Assembly: GCF_000196135.1 (NCBI RefSeq)
Contig: NC_005090.1
Span: forward strand, 248,001-312,000
Direction: 5' to 3'
Length of the DNA: 64,000 nucleotides
Source of the DNA: Wolinella succinogenes DSM 1740
Lineage (GTDB): Bacteria; Campylobacterota; Campylobacteria; Campylobacterales; Helicobacteraceae
A program made the translations under genes and the position numbers. The notes beneath the pieces are model-generated. The model did no database searches and was not told the origin of the DNA. It saw nothing but the letters and a program-made list of their open reading frames with translations. This document shows positions 43,034-51,724 of the stretch, one piece after another. Within the stretch, counting starts at the first letter, position 1; every line of letters begins with the position of its first letter.

Positions 43034-43801
43034 ATGGCCAAGAAGTGTCCGCCTTGTGATTGCAAAAAAGGTCTCCCCCTTTGGCTTGGGACTTTTGGCG
43101 ACCTCATGAGCTTGCTCCTCACTTTTTTTATCCTGCTCCTCTCCATGGCCACCTTCGAGAAGCAGAAGATTGAGCAGGCGATTGGCTCGATTCAAGGGGC
43201 GCTTGGAGTGCTGGAGAAGGGACAAATGACCGAGATCATGCCGCCTAAGAGGATTCAAGCCCTTCCCATCCAGCAAAATGTCGACACTCCCGAGGCAATC
43301 AACGCCTTTGCAAGTATGATCACTGAATATAGCGAAATGACAAAAATATCGGATGGCCCCGCGGTCAAGATGGAGGAGGCGGAAGATGGATTCATCCTTA
43401 GCATCCCTAGCGAGCTTCTTTTTGAGAGTGGGAGCGCGACCATCACCAATAAAGAGGGGATTTTATTTCTCAAACGCACGGCGCTAGAGATCAACAAACT
43501 CTCCAATGACATGCACATCAAAGTGATCGGACACACCGATAATGACCGCCTAAGACCCACCGCCACTTACAAGGATAACTGGGAGCTCTCTATCGCTAGG
43601 GGAGTGAATGTCGCCAAGATGCTTCTAGAGGAGCGTGTCAATCCCGCTCGAATCTCTGCAGGAGGCAATGGAGAGTTTGACCCAGTCGCCTCTAATGCGA
43701 CGCCTGAGGGCAAGGCAAAGAATCGTCGTGTTGATCTCTACTTCTTTTCGGTTTCCAAAAACGAGGAGGAGATTAAGAAATCTCAAAAAAATTCAAACTA
43801 G
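43034..43801 (+). CDS. MotB/PomB-type flagellar motor stator protein, without adjacent motA
   Basis: 255 residues. The N-terminus has a cysteine-rich start (CPPCDCKK) followed by one membrane span, LPLWLGTFGDLMSLLLTFFI, with the ion-binding aspartate at D23. The OmpA-like peptidoglycan-binding domain is at about 110-245 (VIGHTDNDRLRPT, NWELSIARGVNVAKMLLEE, NRRVDLYF). The CPP..GLPLW..TF.DLMSLL form is closer to the sodium-type PomB than to E. coli MotB. MotA/PomA is normally the neighbour gene and is absent here. Carbonic anhydrase follows 14 bp downstream. Confidence 0.85.
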   Translation: MAKKCPPCDCKKGLPLWLGTFGDLMSLLLTFFILLLSMATFEKQKIEQAIGSIQGALGVLEKGQMTEIMPPKRIQALPIQQNVDTPEAINAFASMITEYSEMTKISDGPAVKMEEAEDGFILSIPSELLFESGSATITNKEGILFLKRTALEINKLSNDMHIKVIGHTDNDRLRPTATYKDNWELSIARGVNVAKMLLEERVNPARISAGGNGEFDPVASNATPEGKAKNRRVDLYFFSVSKNEEEIKKSQKNSN

Positions 43802-43815
43802 GAGGCATACGACTG

Positions 43816-44463
43816 ATGAAATCGCTCTTTGAAGGGGCCGTCAAGTTTAGGGAAGAGGATTTTAAAGAGCACAAAGAGTTGTTTGAACGCCTAGGCCAAA
43901 AGCAAGAGCCCCATACGCTATTTGTTGGATGTGCTGATTCTAGGGTCGTCCCTAATCTCATCACCAACACTCTCCCCGGAGAGCTTTTCGTCGTGCGAAA
44001 TATCGCCAATGTCGTGCCCCCCTATCGAGAGGCGGAAGAGTTTTTGGCGACGACTTCAGCGGTGGAGTATGCGCTCAATGTCCTCAATGTGCGCAATGTG
44101 ATCATCTGTGGACACTCCAATTGCGGGGGATGCTCAGCCCTCTATCTTGAGGAGAGCAGTTTCAAAAAGACGCCTCATGTGAAAAAATGGCTAGAGCTCC
44201 TAGAGCCCACAAGGAAGAAGGTGCTCTCTCTAGAGCCAGACACCATCGCCAAGCGTTCTTGGATGACCGAACAGATCAATATCGAAAAGCAGCTGGAGAA
44301 TCTCTTCACCTACCCAGGGGTTAAGGAGCGATTTCTCAAAGGCGAGCTTGGGGTCTTTGGCTGGTATTACATCATCGAGACGGGAGAAGTATTTAGCTAT
44401 GATTTCGACAAACATCAGTTTGTGCTGGTGGAAGAATCGCCAAAAATAGAACAGGAGAGATAG
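43816..44463 (+). CDS. Beta-class carbonic anhydrase
   Basis: 215 residues with the zinc ligands of the beta class: VGCADSRVVP (Cys39 with Asp41-Arg43 pair) and CGHSNCGGCSAL (His and Cys at about residues 98 and 101). It interconverts CO2 and bicarbonate in the cytosol, feeding carboxylation and pH control. It is the first of five genes, carbonic anhydrase-kdsA-ribH-nusB-pyrF, whose first four match my memory of the start region of the H. pylori chromosome. Its TAG is directly followed by the kdsA ATG. Confidence 0.94.
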   Translation: MKSLFEGAVKFREEDFKEHKELFERLGQKQEPHTLFVGCADSRVVPNLITNTLPGELFVVRNIANVVPPYREAEEFLATTSAVEYALNVLNVRNVIICGHSNCGGCSALYLEESSFKKTPHVKKWLELLEPTRKKVLSLEPDTIAKRSWMTEQINIEKQLENLFTYPGVKERFLKGELGVFGWYYIIETGEVFSYDFDKHQFVLVEESPKIEQER

Positions 44464-45255
44464 ATGATTCTAATTGCAGGCCCTTGTGTCATTGAGAGCC
44501 AAGAGATGTTGCGCAAGATCGCCTCAGAGCTTCAGCCTTTGAGTGAAGACGCACGTATCGACTTTTATTTCAAGGCGAGCTTTGATAAGGCCAACCGCAC
44601 GAGCCTAGAGAGCTATCGCGGACCGGGATTAGAGAAGGGCTTGGAGATGCTAGGGAGAATCAAAGAGGAGTTTGGCTACAAGCTTCTTACGGATATTCAC
44701 GAGACTCAGCAGGTTGCAAAGGCGGCGCAAGTGGTCGATATTTTGCAGATTCCCGCCTTTTTATGCCGCCAAACTGATCTGATTGTCGAGGCGGCCAAGA
44801 GCCAGAGCATCGTCAATATCAAGAAGGGGCAATTCATGAATCCCGCCGATATGAGCCACTCCGTACTCAAGGCCATCAAGACCAGAGGAGGGAGTGAGGC
44901 GAGCTATGAAGAGGCAAAGCGTCTGGGGATTTGGCTCACTGAGCGGGGCAGTAGCTTTGGCTATGGGAATCTCGTCGTGGATATGCGCTCGCTCATGATC
45001 ATGCGCCAGTTTGCTCCTGTGATCTTTGATGCCACACACGCAGTGCAGATGCCAGGAGCCGCAGGGGGCAAAAGCGGGGGCGATTCTCGTTTTGTGGCGC
45101 CACTCTCTCGTGCTGCGGCTGCGGTGGGGGTCGATGGATTCTTCACAGAGACTCATGTCTCACCCAAAGAGGCGCTCAGTGATGGGCCCAATATGATCAC
45201 CCCTCAAGCGCTCAAAGTTCTCGTCCATCAACTGCTCGCGCTGAGCGAAATTTAA
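44464..45255 (+). CDS. kdsA: 3-deoxy-D-manno-octulosonate 8-phosphate synthase
   Basis: 263 residues. AGPCVIES at the N-terminus, [20 protein letters not shown] and [11 protein letters not shown] are KdsA motifs. It condenses phosphoenolpyruvate with arabinose 5-phosphate to KDO-8-P for the LPS inner core. The cysteine in GPCVIES (C8) marks the metal-dependent class; E. coli has Asn there. It supplies the KDO needed by the LPS core cluster at the start of the window. Confidence 0.96.
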   Translation: MILIAGPCVIESQEMLRKIASELQPLSEDARIDFYFKASFDKANRTSLESYRGPGLEKGLEMLGRIKEEFGYKLLTDIHETQQVAKAAQVVDILQIPAFLCRQTDLIVEAAKSQSIVNIKKGQFMNPADMSHSVLKAIKTRGGSEASYEEAKRLGIWLTERGSSFGYGNLVVDMRSLMIMRQFAPVIFDATHAVQMPGAAGGKSGGDSRFVAPLSRAAAAVGVDGFFTETHVSPKEALSDGPNMITPQALKVLVHQLLALSEI

Positions 45256-45274
45256 ACCACGCCAAGGAGTTTTT

Positions 45275-45745
45275 ATGAATGTCATTGAAGGAAAATTAAA
45301 CCTCACAGGAAATGAGCGAGTCGCCGTGATCGCTAGCCGTTTTAACCATCTCATCACCGATCGCTTGGTCGAGGGAGCACGAGACTCTTTTGTGCGCCAT
45401 GGCGGCAAAGATGAGCATCTAGATTTGATCTTGGTTCCAGGAGCGTTTGAGCTTCCTTTTGCCCTAGAGAAGGTGCTAGCACAGGGGGATTATGATGGTG
45501 TGTGCTGCCTTGGAGCGATTATTCGTGGATCCACTCCTCATTTTGACTATGTGAGCGCGGAGGCGACCAAGGGGATTGCCAATGTCACACTCAAATATGG
45601 TGCAGCGGTCACCTTTGGTGTACTCACAACTGATAATATTGAGCAAGCGATCGAGCGAGCAGGAACAAAAGTCGGAAATAAAGGCTTTGAAGCGATGACA
45701 GGTTTGATTGAGATGATGAATCTTTATAAGAATATTGGAGCCTAG
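45275..45745 (+). CDS. ribH: 6,7-dimethyl-8-ribityllumazine synthase
   Basis: 156 residues. [43 protein letters not shown] (catalytic His) and [16 protein letters not shown] are the lumazine synthase blocks. It joins 5-amino-6-ribitylaminouracil and 3,4-dihydroxybutanone phosphate in riboflavin synthesis and normally forms a pentameric or capsid assembly. An AAGGAG site precedes it, and its stop is directly followed by nusB. Confidence 0.96.
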   Translation: MNVIEGKLNLTGNERVAVIASRFNHLITDRLVEGARDSFVRHGGKDEHLDLILVPGAFELPFALEKVLAQGDYDGVCCLGAIIRGSTPHFDYVSAEATKGIANVTLKYGAAVTFGVLTTDNIEQAIERAGTKVGNKGFEAMTGLIEMMNLYKNIGA

Positions 45746-46153
45746 ATGGCGACTCGCGCACAGGCCAGAGAGGCCGTTGTTTCACTGCTTTATGCTTATG
45801 ACATGGGTAACACCGAGATTCGGAAGTTTGCCATAGAGCTTTTAGAGGAGAAGAGAATCAAGAATCGTCAGCAGGAGTTTGCTCTAGAGCTCTTTGATGG
45901 CACGATTGCCCATCTTGGCGAGATTGACGAAGAGATCAAAAAGCATCTCAAGGAGTGGGATTTTTCTCGAATTGGAGATATGGAGCGGGCGATTCTTCGT
46001 CTTGGAACCTTTGAGATCGTCTATTCGGGCGTGGATAGGGCGGTCATTATCAATGAAGCGGTGGAGCTCTCTAAAACCTTTGGCAATGACAACTCACCTC
46101 GATTCGTCAATGGTGTGCTTGACGCCCTGCGCCCCGACCTAAAAAAAGGATAA
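45746..46153 (+). CDS. nusB: Transcription antitermination factor NusB
   Basis: 135 residues, all-helical. ATRAQAREAVVSLLYAYDMG, IERAILRLGTFE-like (MERAILRLGTFEIVYS) and AVELSKTFGNDNSPRFVNGV are the NusB signature. It binds boxA RNA with NusE (S10) in rRNA antitermination. It begins immediately after the ribH stop, an arrangement found in many bacteria. Confidence 0.96.
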   Translation: MATRAQAREAVVSLLYAYDMGNTEIRKFAIELLEEKRIKNRQQEFALELFDGTIAHLGEIDEEIKKHLKEWDFSRIGDMERAILRLGTFEIVYSGVDRAVIINEAVELSKTFGNDNSPRFVNGVLDALRPDLKKG

Positions 46154-46156
46154 ACC

Positions 46157-46843
46157 ATGCAGCTCTGCATCGCGCTTGACCTTCCTAGCCAAGAGGAGAA
46201 TCTAAAGCTCTTGGAATCTCTTGTGGGGCTTCCTGTGTGGATCAAGGTGGGTTTGAGGAGTTATATTCGCGATGGAAAGGAGTTTTTAGGGAGAATCAGG
46301 CAGATTGATCCTCGCTTTGAACTCTTTCTTGACTTGAAGCTCCATGATATTCCTAACACCATGGGGGATGCAGCTGAAGAAATCGCCTCTTTGGGGGTGG
46401 GCATGTTCACACTCCATGCTAGCAGCGGAGGCGAGGCGATGAGAGAGGTGGCGGCTCGTTTGGCGCGATTCCCTAGGCGTCCCTTGGCTTTTGCGGTGAC
46501 GGCGCTCACGAGTTTTGGCGAGGAAGGGTTTAGGGAGATTTATAACGCCTCTTTGGAGAGCAAAGCGTTGGATATGGCGATGTTGGCGGCTCAAAATGGA
46601 ATGGATGGTGTGGTCTGTTCAGTTTTTGAAAGTCAGAGAATCAAATCCTATGTCGCCCAGGATTTTCTAACCCTCACTCCGGGAATCCGCCCCTTTGGAG
46701 AGCCAAGTGGCGATCAGAAGCGTGTGGCGGATCTCCATGAGGCTAAAAGCGCCTCCAGCGATTTTATTGTCGTGGGACGACCCGTCTACAAGCATCCTCG
46801 CCCTAGAGAGGCGGTAGAGAAGATTCTAGAGGGAATCGCCTAG
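46157..46843 (+). CDS. pyrF: Orotidine 5'-phosphate decarboxylase
   Basis: 228 residues. LCIALDLPSQEENL opens the barrel, FLDLKLHDIPNTM contains the catalytic Asp-Lys-Asp set, and LTPGIRPFG with IVVGRPVYKHPRPREA is the phosphate-binding end. It makes UMP from OMP in pyrimidine synthesis. It starts 3 bp after nusB. Its 3' end overlaps the convergent metallo-hydrolase gene by 4 bp. pyrE, the previous pathway step, is near the other end of the window. Confidence 0.96.
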   Translation: MQLCIALDLPSQEENLKLLESLVGLPVWIKVGLRSYIRDGKEFLGRIRQIDPRFELFLDLKLHDIPNTMGDAAEEIASLGVGMFTLHASSGGEAMREVAARLARFPRRPLAFAVTALTSFGEEGFREIYNASLESKALDMAMLAAQNGMDGVVCSVFESQRIKSYVAQDFLTLTPGIRPFGEPSGDQKRVADLHEAKSASSDFIVVGRPVYKHPRPREAVEKILEGIA

Positions 46844-47439
46844 AGGCGCGAGAACCAAAAGGGGAGATTTTTCTGCTCTTTAGCAATCGTGCTACTCTCT
46901 CCATGCCCCGGGAAGAGAGGTTTGTCATAGGTGAGTGCACCAAAGCGCTCTAAACTCTCTCTCATGAGCTCGCTAGAGGAGTAGGGGAAGTCGCTGCGAC
47001 CGATACTGCTTTTGAAGATGAAATCCCCGCTGAACATCCACTCTCCAATCTCAATCGTGCTGCATCCGGGCGTATGTCCGGGAAAGTGGCGATAGAGCAC
47101 CTTGATTCCTCCAAATTCCAACTCCACGCACTCGCCCTCCACCAAAAGATCAGGAATCGAAGGGGTTAGTCCTGTGCCAAAGCAGTCAGAGGCGAGCATG
47201 AAGGCGTCCTCTTTGGGAATCACCAAGGGAGTGTTGGGAAGCTGCTCTTTGAGGGCGTGGTTGCTCCAGACATGGTCGAAGTGGCCATGAGTGTTGAGAA
47301 TCGCCAAGGGATTGGAGCAGTTCTCTAGCACCCACTCTAGGGCTCCTTTGCCTGGATCAATGATGATTTCGCCTTCGGGAGCTTGGATGAGATAGCAATG
47401 GGTGGCGTATTCGCCAAAGGGATGAGAGAGGAGTTTCAT
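46840..47439 (-). CDS. Metallo-beta-lactamase fold hydrolase (glyoxalase II-like)
   Basis: 199 residues from the ATG at 47439 (MKLLSHPFGEYATHCYLI), where the family normally begins; an in-frame ATG at 47505 would add 22 residues without family similarity. The zinc motif THGHFDHVWSN, then FPGHTPGCS, FSGDFIFKSSIGRSDF and LFPGHGESS, match small hydroxyacylglutathione-hydrolase-like enzymes. Probably a cytosolic thioester hydrolase. Substrate unknown. Confidence 0.85.
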   Translation of the reverse strand: MKLLSHPFGEYATHCYLIQAPEGEIIIDPGKGALEWVLENCSNPLAILNTHGHFDHVWSNHALKEQLPNTPLVIPKEDAFMLASDCFGTGLTPSIPDLLVEGECVELEFGGIKVLYRHFPGHTPGCSTIEIGEWMFSGDFIFKSSIGRSDFPYSSSELMRESLERFGALTYDKPLFPGHGESSTIAKEQKNLPFWFSRL

Positions 47440-47538
47440 GATGCTAAAAGCCTTATTAAGGGTGGTTTTGTCTTCCCAATCATAGGCAACTTTGGATAAA
47501 ATCATGCTAACAAGCTAGACTCAACCCAAAGGGAATGG

Positions 47539-48636
47539 ATGCGGCCGCACGAGAGATTTCATGATTTTTTGGATGATTTTAGGAATCCCTACTCTAGGGA
47601 TCGAGACCGAATCATCCACTGCTCCTCTTTTCGGAGGCTAGAATATAAGACGCAAGTCTTTTTGAACAGCTCAGGCGACTACTTCCGCACGCGCCTCACT
47701 CACTCTATTGAGGTGAGCCAAATCGCTCGGAGTATCGCCTCTCATCTAGGGCTCAATGAGACGCTCGCTGAGGCGATCGCGCTCTCCCACGATTTGGGGC
47801 ACACCCCTTTTGGGCACGCAGGAGGTGATGAGCTGGATCGACTCCTCAAAAAACATGGCTTTGAGGCGGGCTTTGATCACAATTTCCAATCCTTTCGCGT
47901 GGTGAGCAAGCTAGAGAAGCGCTACCCAAACTTTGAGGGGCTCAATCTCACTTTTGCCACCCTGGAGGGAATCCTCAAGCACTCCTACCCCTACCAAAAA
48001 TCTTTTTTGGATGCGGCGATGAATGAGATTTTTGCGCTGGATTATCACCCCAGTCTAGAGGCGATTGTGGTGGATCATGCCGATGAGATTGCCTATGTGA
48101 GCCATGATATTGATGATGGAATCAAGTATGGGCTTATCAGGCTTGAAGATTTGGAGGAGAGCGAGCTTGTGGGCGAGATGATTGATAAGGCGGAGCAAGA
48201 GGGGGTGAAGAGGAGTGAGAAGGTGTTTCGCTATCGCTTTGTCTCCAACCTCATCAATCATCTCGTCTATGGCTTTTTAGAGGGAAGCCAAGAGGCGAGG
48301 CTCCACCAAGGAGAGGTGAGGAGCGCGATGATTCCAAGTGGCGAGAGACTACCGCTAGGATTCTCGCCTGAAATGGGGCGAAAACTCAAAAAACTCAAAA
48401 AACTCCTCTTCACCAAGCTCTATCGCCATGAGCAGGTGAATCGGAAGATGTTCTTTGGCAGGGGATGCATTAGGGCTCTTTTTGAGGATTTTATGAATGA
48501 AAAAAATCTTCTCCCCAAGGAGCTTCAAGAGCGAATCAATCAAGGGGGCAAAGCGCATCGCGTGGTGGCGGATTATATTGCTAGCATGAGCGACCGTTAC
48601 GCTATGAATCTCTATAAAGAGCTGCATATTGGCTAA
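47539..48636 (+). CDS. dgt: dGTP triphosphohydrolase-like HD-domain protein
   Basis: 365 residues. SRDRDRIIHCSSFRRLEYKT, FRTRLTHSIEVSQIARSIA, ALSHDLGHTPFGHAGGDEL and DHADEIAYVSHDIDDGI give the full set of metal-binding His/Asp residues of the dNTPase family. Such enzymes split dGTP or other dNTPs to deoxynucleosides and triphosphate. It is the first gene of a forward string in which each gene overlaps the next by a few bases (dgt-batD-hlyD-argD-tolC-midA). Confidence 0.9.
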   Translation: MRPHERFHDFLDDFRNPYSRDRDRIIHCSSFRRLEYKTQVFLNSSGDYFRTRLTHSIEVSQIARSIASHLGLNETLAEAIALSHDLGHTPFGHAGGDELDRLLKKHGFEAGFDHNFQSFRVVSKLEKRYPNFEGLNLTFATLEGILKHSYPYQKSFLDAAMNEIFALDYHPSLEAIVVDHADEIAYVSHDIDDGIKYGLIRLEDLEESELVGEMIDKAEQEGVKRSEKVFRYRFVSNLINHLVYGFLEGSQEARLHQGEVRSAMIPSGERLPLGFSPEMGRKLKKLKKLLFTKLYRHEQVNRKMFFGRGCIRALFEDFMNEKNLLPKELQERINQGGKAHRVVADYIASMSDRYAMNLYKELHIG

Positions 48637-49774
48637 AATCTTCTTCTGGATAGGAATCTGGCTAAGCCTTGCAAGCGCTCAAGGCGATTCTTATATGACA
48701 CATGAGGTGAGCCTCGCCACACCCTATCTTCATGAGGGGATTGATTACACCGCTCGTTTTTACACCAAAGAGCAGGGAAGCTTGGAGGCGTTGGAGTTTA
48801 AAAAGCCTCTTTTTGAAGGCTTCAGGGTGGAGGAGCGAGGGATAAAGGAGGGAATCAAGGAGGGAAGCTACACGCGCTACGAGCTCCTCTATCGTCTCTA
48901 CCCTCTTCAAATCGGGGAGCTGGAGATTCCCTCTCCTGTGGTGGCAGTGTTGAAACGCTCCTTGGAGAGCAATGCCTTTTTGCTCACCCAGACGCAATCC
49001 CAAAGGATAGAGTATCAAGCCAAACCTCTAAGAATCAGCGTCAAGCCTCTGCCTCCAGAGGCTCAAGGAATTACATTGGTGGGGGAGAGCACGATCGAGG
49101 TGAGAAGCGAGCGTGAGGCGTTTGCACCCTCTACTCCGGTGGGACTTTGGGTGAAGATTCGCTCTCAAGGATTCCTAGAGGCTCTGCCCGAGCCGCTCTT
49201 CTCTCTCCCCCATGCGACGCTTTACACCAAAGAGAGCTCTTATGCGCTTGGGGTGGATGAAGAGGGAAATGCGGTGCGAGAGTTTCACGCTCATTTGGAG
49301 GTCGTGGCCAAAGAGGCGGTGGTGATTCCCCCTCTGGTGATCCACTTCTTTGACCCCAAGGAGGCGCGATTGAGGGAGGCGAGAAGTGAGACCATCGAGC
49401 TTCAGCTTCAGCCCAAAGAGGGTGTCTCTCAAGAGGAGCCAAGAGCTAGTGCCTCTAAGCCTCTTGAGCGAGCCTCTTTGGCGTGGGGAGAGGGGATGCT
49501 CTTTTTTGGGATGGGGATGGTTTGGGGAGGATTCTTGCTCTTTTTTCTTCTTCGTTCAGTGCGTCACACCTCTTCCTCAAAGCGTTCTCCCTCCTCTTTG
49601 CGAGAATTTAGAGATGCAAAGGAGCTTTTGGGAATGATGTTGTCTTCTAAAGAGAAATCCACTCGTCTCAAAGAGGCGATAGAATGGCTAGAAGAGAGGC
49701 TCTATGGTCCTTTGAAGCGACCCTTGAGCCAGCAAGAGATTCGAAGCTATCTTAAAGAGAAAGGAATTTTATGA
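48629..49774 (+). CDS. BatD-like membrane-anchored protein
   Basis: 381 residues from a TTG that overlaps dgt by 8 bp; a signal peptide follows (IFFWIGIWLSLASAQG). The periplasmic part (about 20-285) is beta-rich with repeated Ig-like strands (FEGFRVEERGIKEG, LYPLQIGELEIPSPVV). One membrane span lies at about 290-315, followed by a cytosolic helical tail. This is the layout of BatD/Oxygen-tolerance proteins. BatD is normally encoded with BatA/BatB and a MoxR ATPase; none is present here. The name is by fold and layout, so moderate confidence. Confidence 0.65.
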   Translation: MAKIFFWIGIWLSLASAQGDSYMTHEVSLATPYLHEGIDYTARFYTKEQGSLEALEFKKPLFEGFRVEERGIKEGIKEGSYTRYELLYRLYPLQIGELEIPSPVVAVLKRSLESNAFLLTQTQSQRIEYQAKPLRISVKPLPPEAQGITLVGESTIEVRSEREAFAPSTPVGLWVKIRSQGFLEALPEPLFSLPHATLYTKESSYALGVDEEGNAVREFHAHLEVVAKEAVVIPPLVIHFFDPKEARLREARSETIELQLQPKEGVSQEEPRASASKPLERASLAWGEGMLFFGMGMVWGGFLLFFLLRSVRHTSSSKRSPSSLREFRDAKELLGMMLSSKEKSTRLKEAIEWLEERLYGPLKRPLSQQEIRSYLKEKGIL

Positions 49775-50538
49775 AAACCTCCTTGTTGGCTTGGCTGATT
49801 CTACCCCTTGCATTGATGGCACAAGGGCGCTCTTTTTACGCCAAGGTCGAGCCTTATGAGACTTATGAGATCAAAGCAGCCACTTCAGGGCTTGTTGTGA
49901 GTGTGCAAAAGAGTCTAGAAGGGAAGCTTGTTTCTCAAAGAGAAACGGTGATAAAATTAGATGATGCTTTGGAAAAAAGCCTATTGGCACTGGATAAAAA
50001 GAGTCTTCAGACGACCAGAGAGAGGGCGGAGGCGCTTCTAGCGGCCGCCAAGATCAAAGAAGAGAATTTCAAAGATATTCAATCGCTCAAAACCAAATCA
50101 AAATTTCAGAAAGACACCGAAGAGGTGAATGCCATCAGTGCGAAGATTAGCTATCTTCAGGCGCTAGAGCAGATATACTCTTTAGAGAGCCAGATCGCTC
50201 AAAGGGTGGATGTGATCCAAAAAAAGAGCCTAGAGGCGCACAATCGCTATGTCTATAAGATTCGCGTGAGTGAGGGTGACTATGTCAATGCAGGAACAGC
50301 CCTCATGGATCTCATGGATATTTCGCAGGCGAAGGTGGTCTTTTTTGTCTCAGAGGAGGAGGCCAAAAGCCTTCCTTCTAAGGTGCTCTATGTGGACGGA
50401 AAAAAGGGCGAGGCAAAGATTGAGAAGCTCTATCGGGTTGCTGATAGCGAACATGTCTCTGAGTATAGAGTCGAGGCGGTTTTGCCCTCGGCGAAATTTT
50501 TTTCCAAACTCGTGAAAATTGAACTAAAGGATGAATGA
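49771..50538 (+). CDS. HlyD/RND-type periplasmic adaptor protein
   Basis: 255 residues with a signal peptide (LLAWLILPLALMAQG). ATSGLVVSVQKSLEGKLVS is the first half of a lipoyl-like barrel and HNRYVYKIRVSEGDYVNAG the second, with a helical hairpin between them (about 60-145). The remaining beta domain is short. Such proteins bridge an inner-membrane pump to TolC. A TolC-like gene lies downstream, but argD is between and no pump gene is seen. It overlaps batD by 4 bp. Confidence 0.78.
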   Translation: MKTSLLAWLILPLALMAQGRSFYAKVEPYETYEIKAATSGLVVSVQKSLEGKLVSQRETVIKLDDALEKSLLALDKKSLQTTRERAEALLAAAKIKEENFKDIQSLKTKSKFQKDTEEVNAISAKISYLQALEQIYSLESQIAQRVDVIQKKSLEAHNRYVYKIRVSEGDYVNAGTALMDLMDISQAKVVFFVSEEEAKSLPSKVLYVDGKKGEAKIEKLYRVADSEHVSEYRVEAVLPSAKFFSKLVKIELKDE

Positions 50539-51724
50539 GATGATGGGCGAAGCCTTGGATAAGGAGTATGTTCTCCACTCTTATGGACGCAATTATGTCC
50601 AATTCACCCAAGGGAAAAATGCAACCCTTTGGGACAGCGAAGGAAAAGATTATATTGACTTTGCCTCGGGGATAGCGGTGTGCAGTGTGGGGCATGGGAA
50701 TGAGCGACTCGCAGGGGCGATTTGTGACCAAGCCAAAAAGCTCATTCACACCTCCAACCTCTACTATATTGAGCCACAGGCGCGACTGGCTGAGAAGCTG
50801 GTGAAGTTGAGCGGCTATGATATGCGTGTCTTTTTTGCTAACTCTGGAGCCGAGGCGAACGAAGGAGCGATCAAGATCGCGCGGAAGTTTGGCGAGAGCC
50901 ACGAGGGCGAGGTGAAGCGCTATAAAATCATCACACTAGAGAGCTCTTTCCATGGACGCACCATCACAGCACTCAAAGCCACAGGCCAAGAGAAGATGCA
51001 TCACTATTTTGGCCCCTATCCTGATGGATTTGTCTATGCTAAGAATCTTGACCATGTCTTTAAGCTTGTGGATGAGAAGACCTGCGCAGTGCTTTTGGAG
51101 TTGGTGCAGGGCGAGGGGGGAATCGAGCCTCAGGATAGAGAGGGAATCAAAAAGCTAGAGCGATTCCTTAAAGAGCGAGGCGTGCTTCTTATGGTGGATG
51201 AGGTGCAGACAGGAATCTATCGAAGCGGCGAGCTCTTTGCTTCTCAGGCGTATGGAATTGTGCCTGATGTGATCACGGTGGCCAAGGGATTAGCAGGCGG
51301 TGTGCCCATTGGAGCGGTGATGACCACGCTTAAAGATATTTTTGCTCCAGGGGATCATGGGAGCACCTTTGGGGGGAACTTCCTCTCTACGCGCGCAGGA
51401 CTTGAGGTGCTCTCTATTCTTGAATCGCTTTATCAAGAGGGGACGCTCCAAAAGAGTATAGATCGCTTTAGCGCTGAGCTTCGAGCCCTTTGTGTAGAGT
51501 TTCCCTCTCTCTTTGAGTGCGAGGTGGGACTCGGACTCATGCGAGGAATTCGCGCCAAAAGTGCTGAAATTCAAAAGAGCGTGATTGATGAAGCGTTTAA
51601 AAAAAGGGTGTTGGTGCTTCGATCGGGGCGCAATACAGTTCGATTCTTGCCCCCTTTGACGCTAAGTGAAAGAGAGATGCAAGAGGGATTTTCTCGATTG
51701 CGCGAAGCCTTAAAGGGAATCTGA
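50531..51724 (+). CDS. argD: Acetylornithine/succinyldiaminopimelate aminotransferase
   Basis: 397 residues, class III PLP enzyme. DFASGIAVCSVGHGN, FFANSGAEANEGAIKIARKF, LMVDEVQTGIYRSGELFAS, and VITVAKGLAGGVPIGA with the PLP lysine. It transaminates N-acetylglutamate semialdehyde in arginine synthesis and often also serves in lysine/DAP synthesis. It overlaps the adaptor gene by 8 bp and the TolC-like gene by 1 bp, an unexpected place for a biosynthetic gene. Confidence 0.93.
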   Translation: MNEMMGEALDKEYVLHSYGRNYVQFTQGKNATLWDSEGKDYIDFASGIAVCSVGHGNERLAGAICDQAKKLIHTSNLYYIEPQARLAEKLVKLSGYDMRVFFANSGAEANEGAIKIARKFGESHEGEVKRYKIITLESSFHGRTITALKATGQEKMHHYFGPYPDGFVYAKNLDHVFKLVDEKTCAVLLELVQGEGGIEPQDREGIKKLERFLKERGVLLMVDEVQTGIYRSGELFASQAYGIVPDVITVAKGLAGGVPIGAVMTTLKDIFAPGDHGSTFGGNFLSTRAGLEVLSILESLYQEGTLQKSIDRFSAELRALCVEFPSLFECEVGLGLMRGIRAKSAEIQKSVIDEAFKKRVLVLRSGRNTVRFLPPLTLSEREMQEGFSRLREALKGI

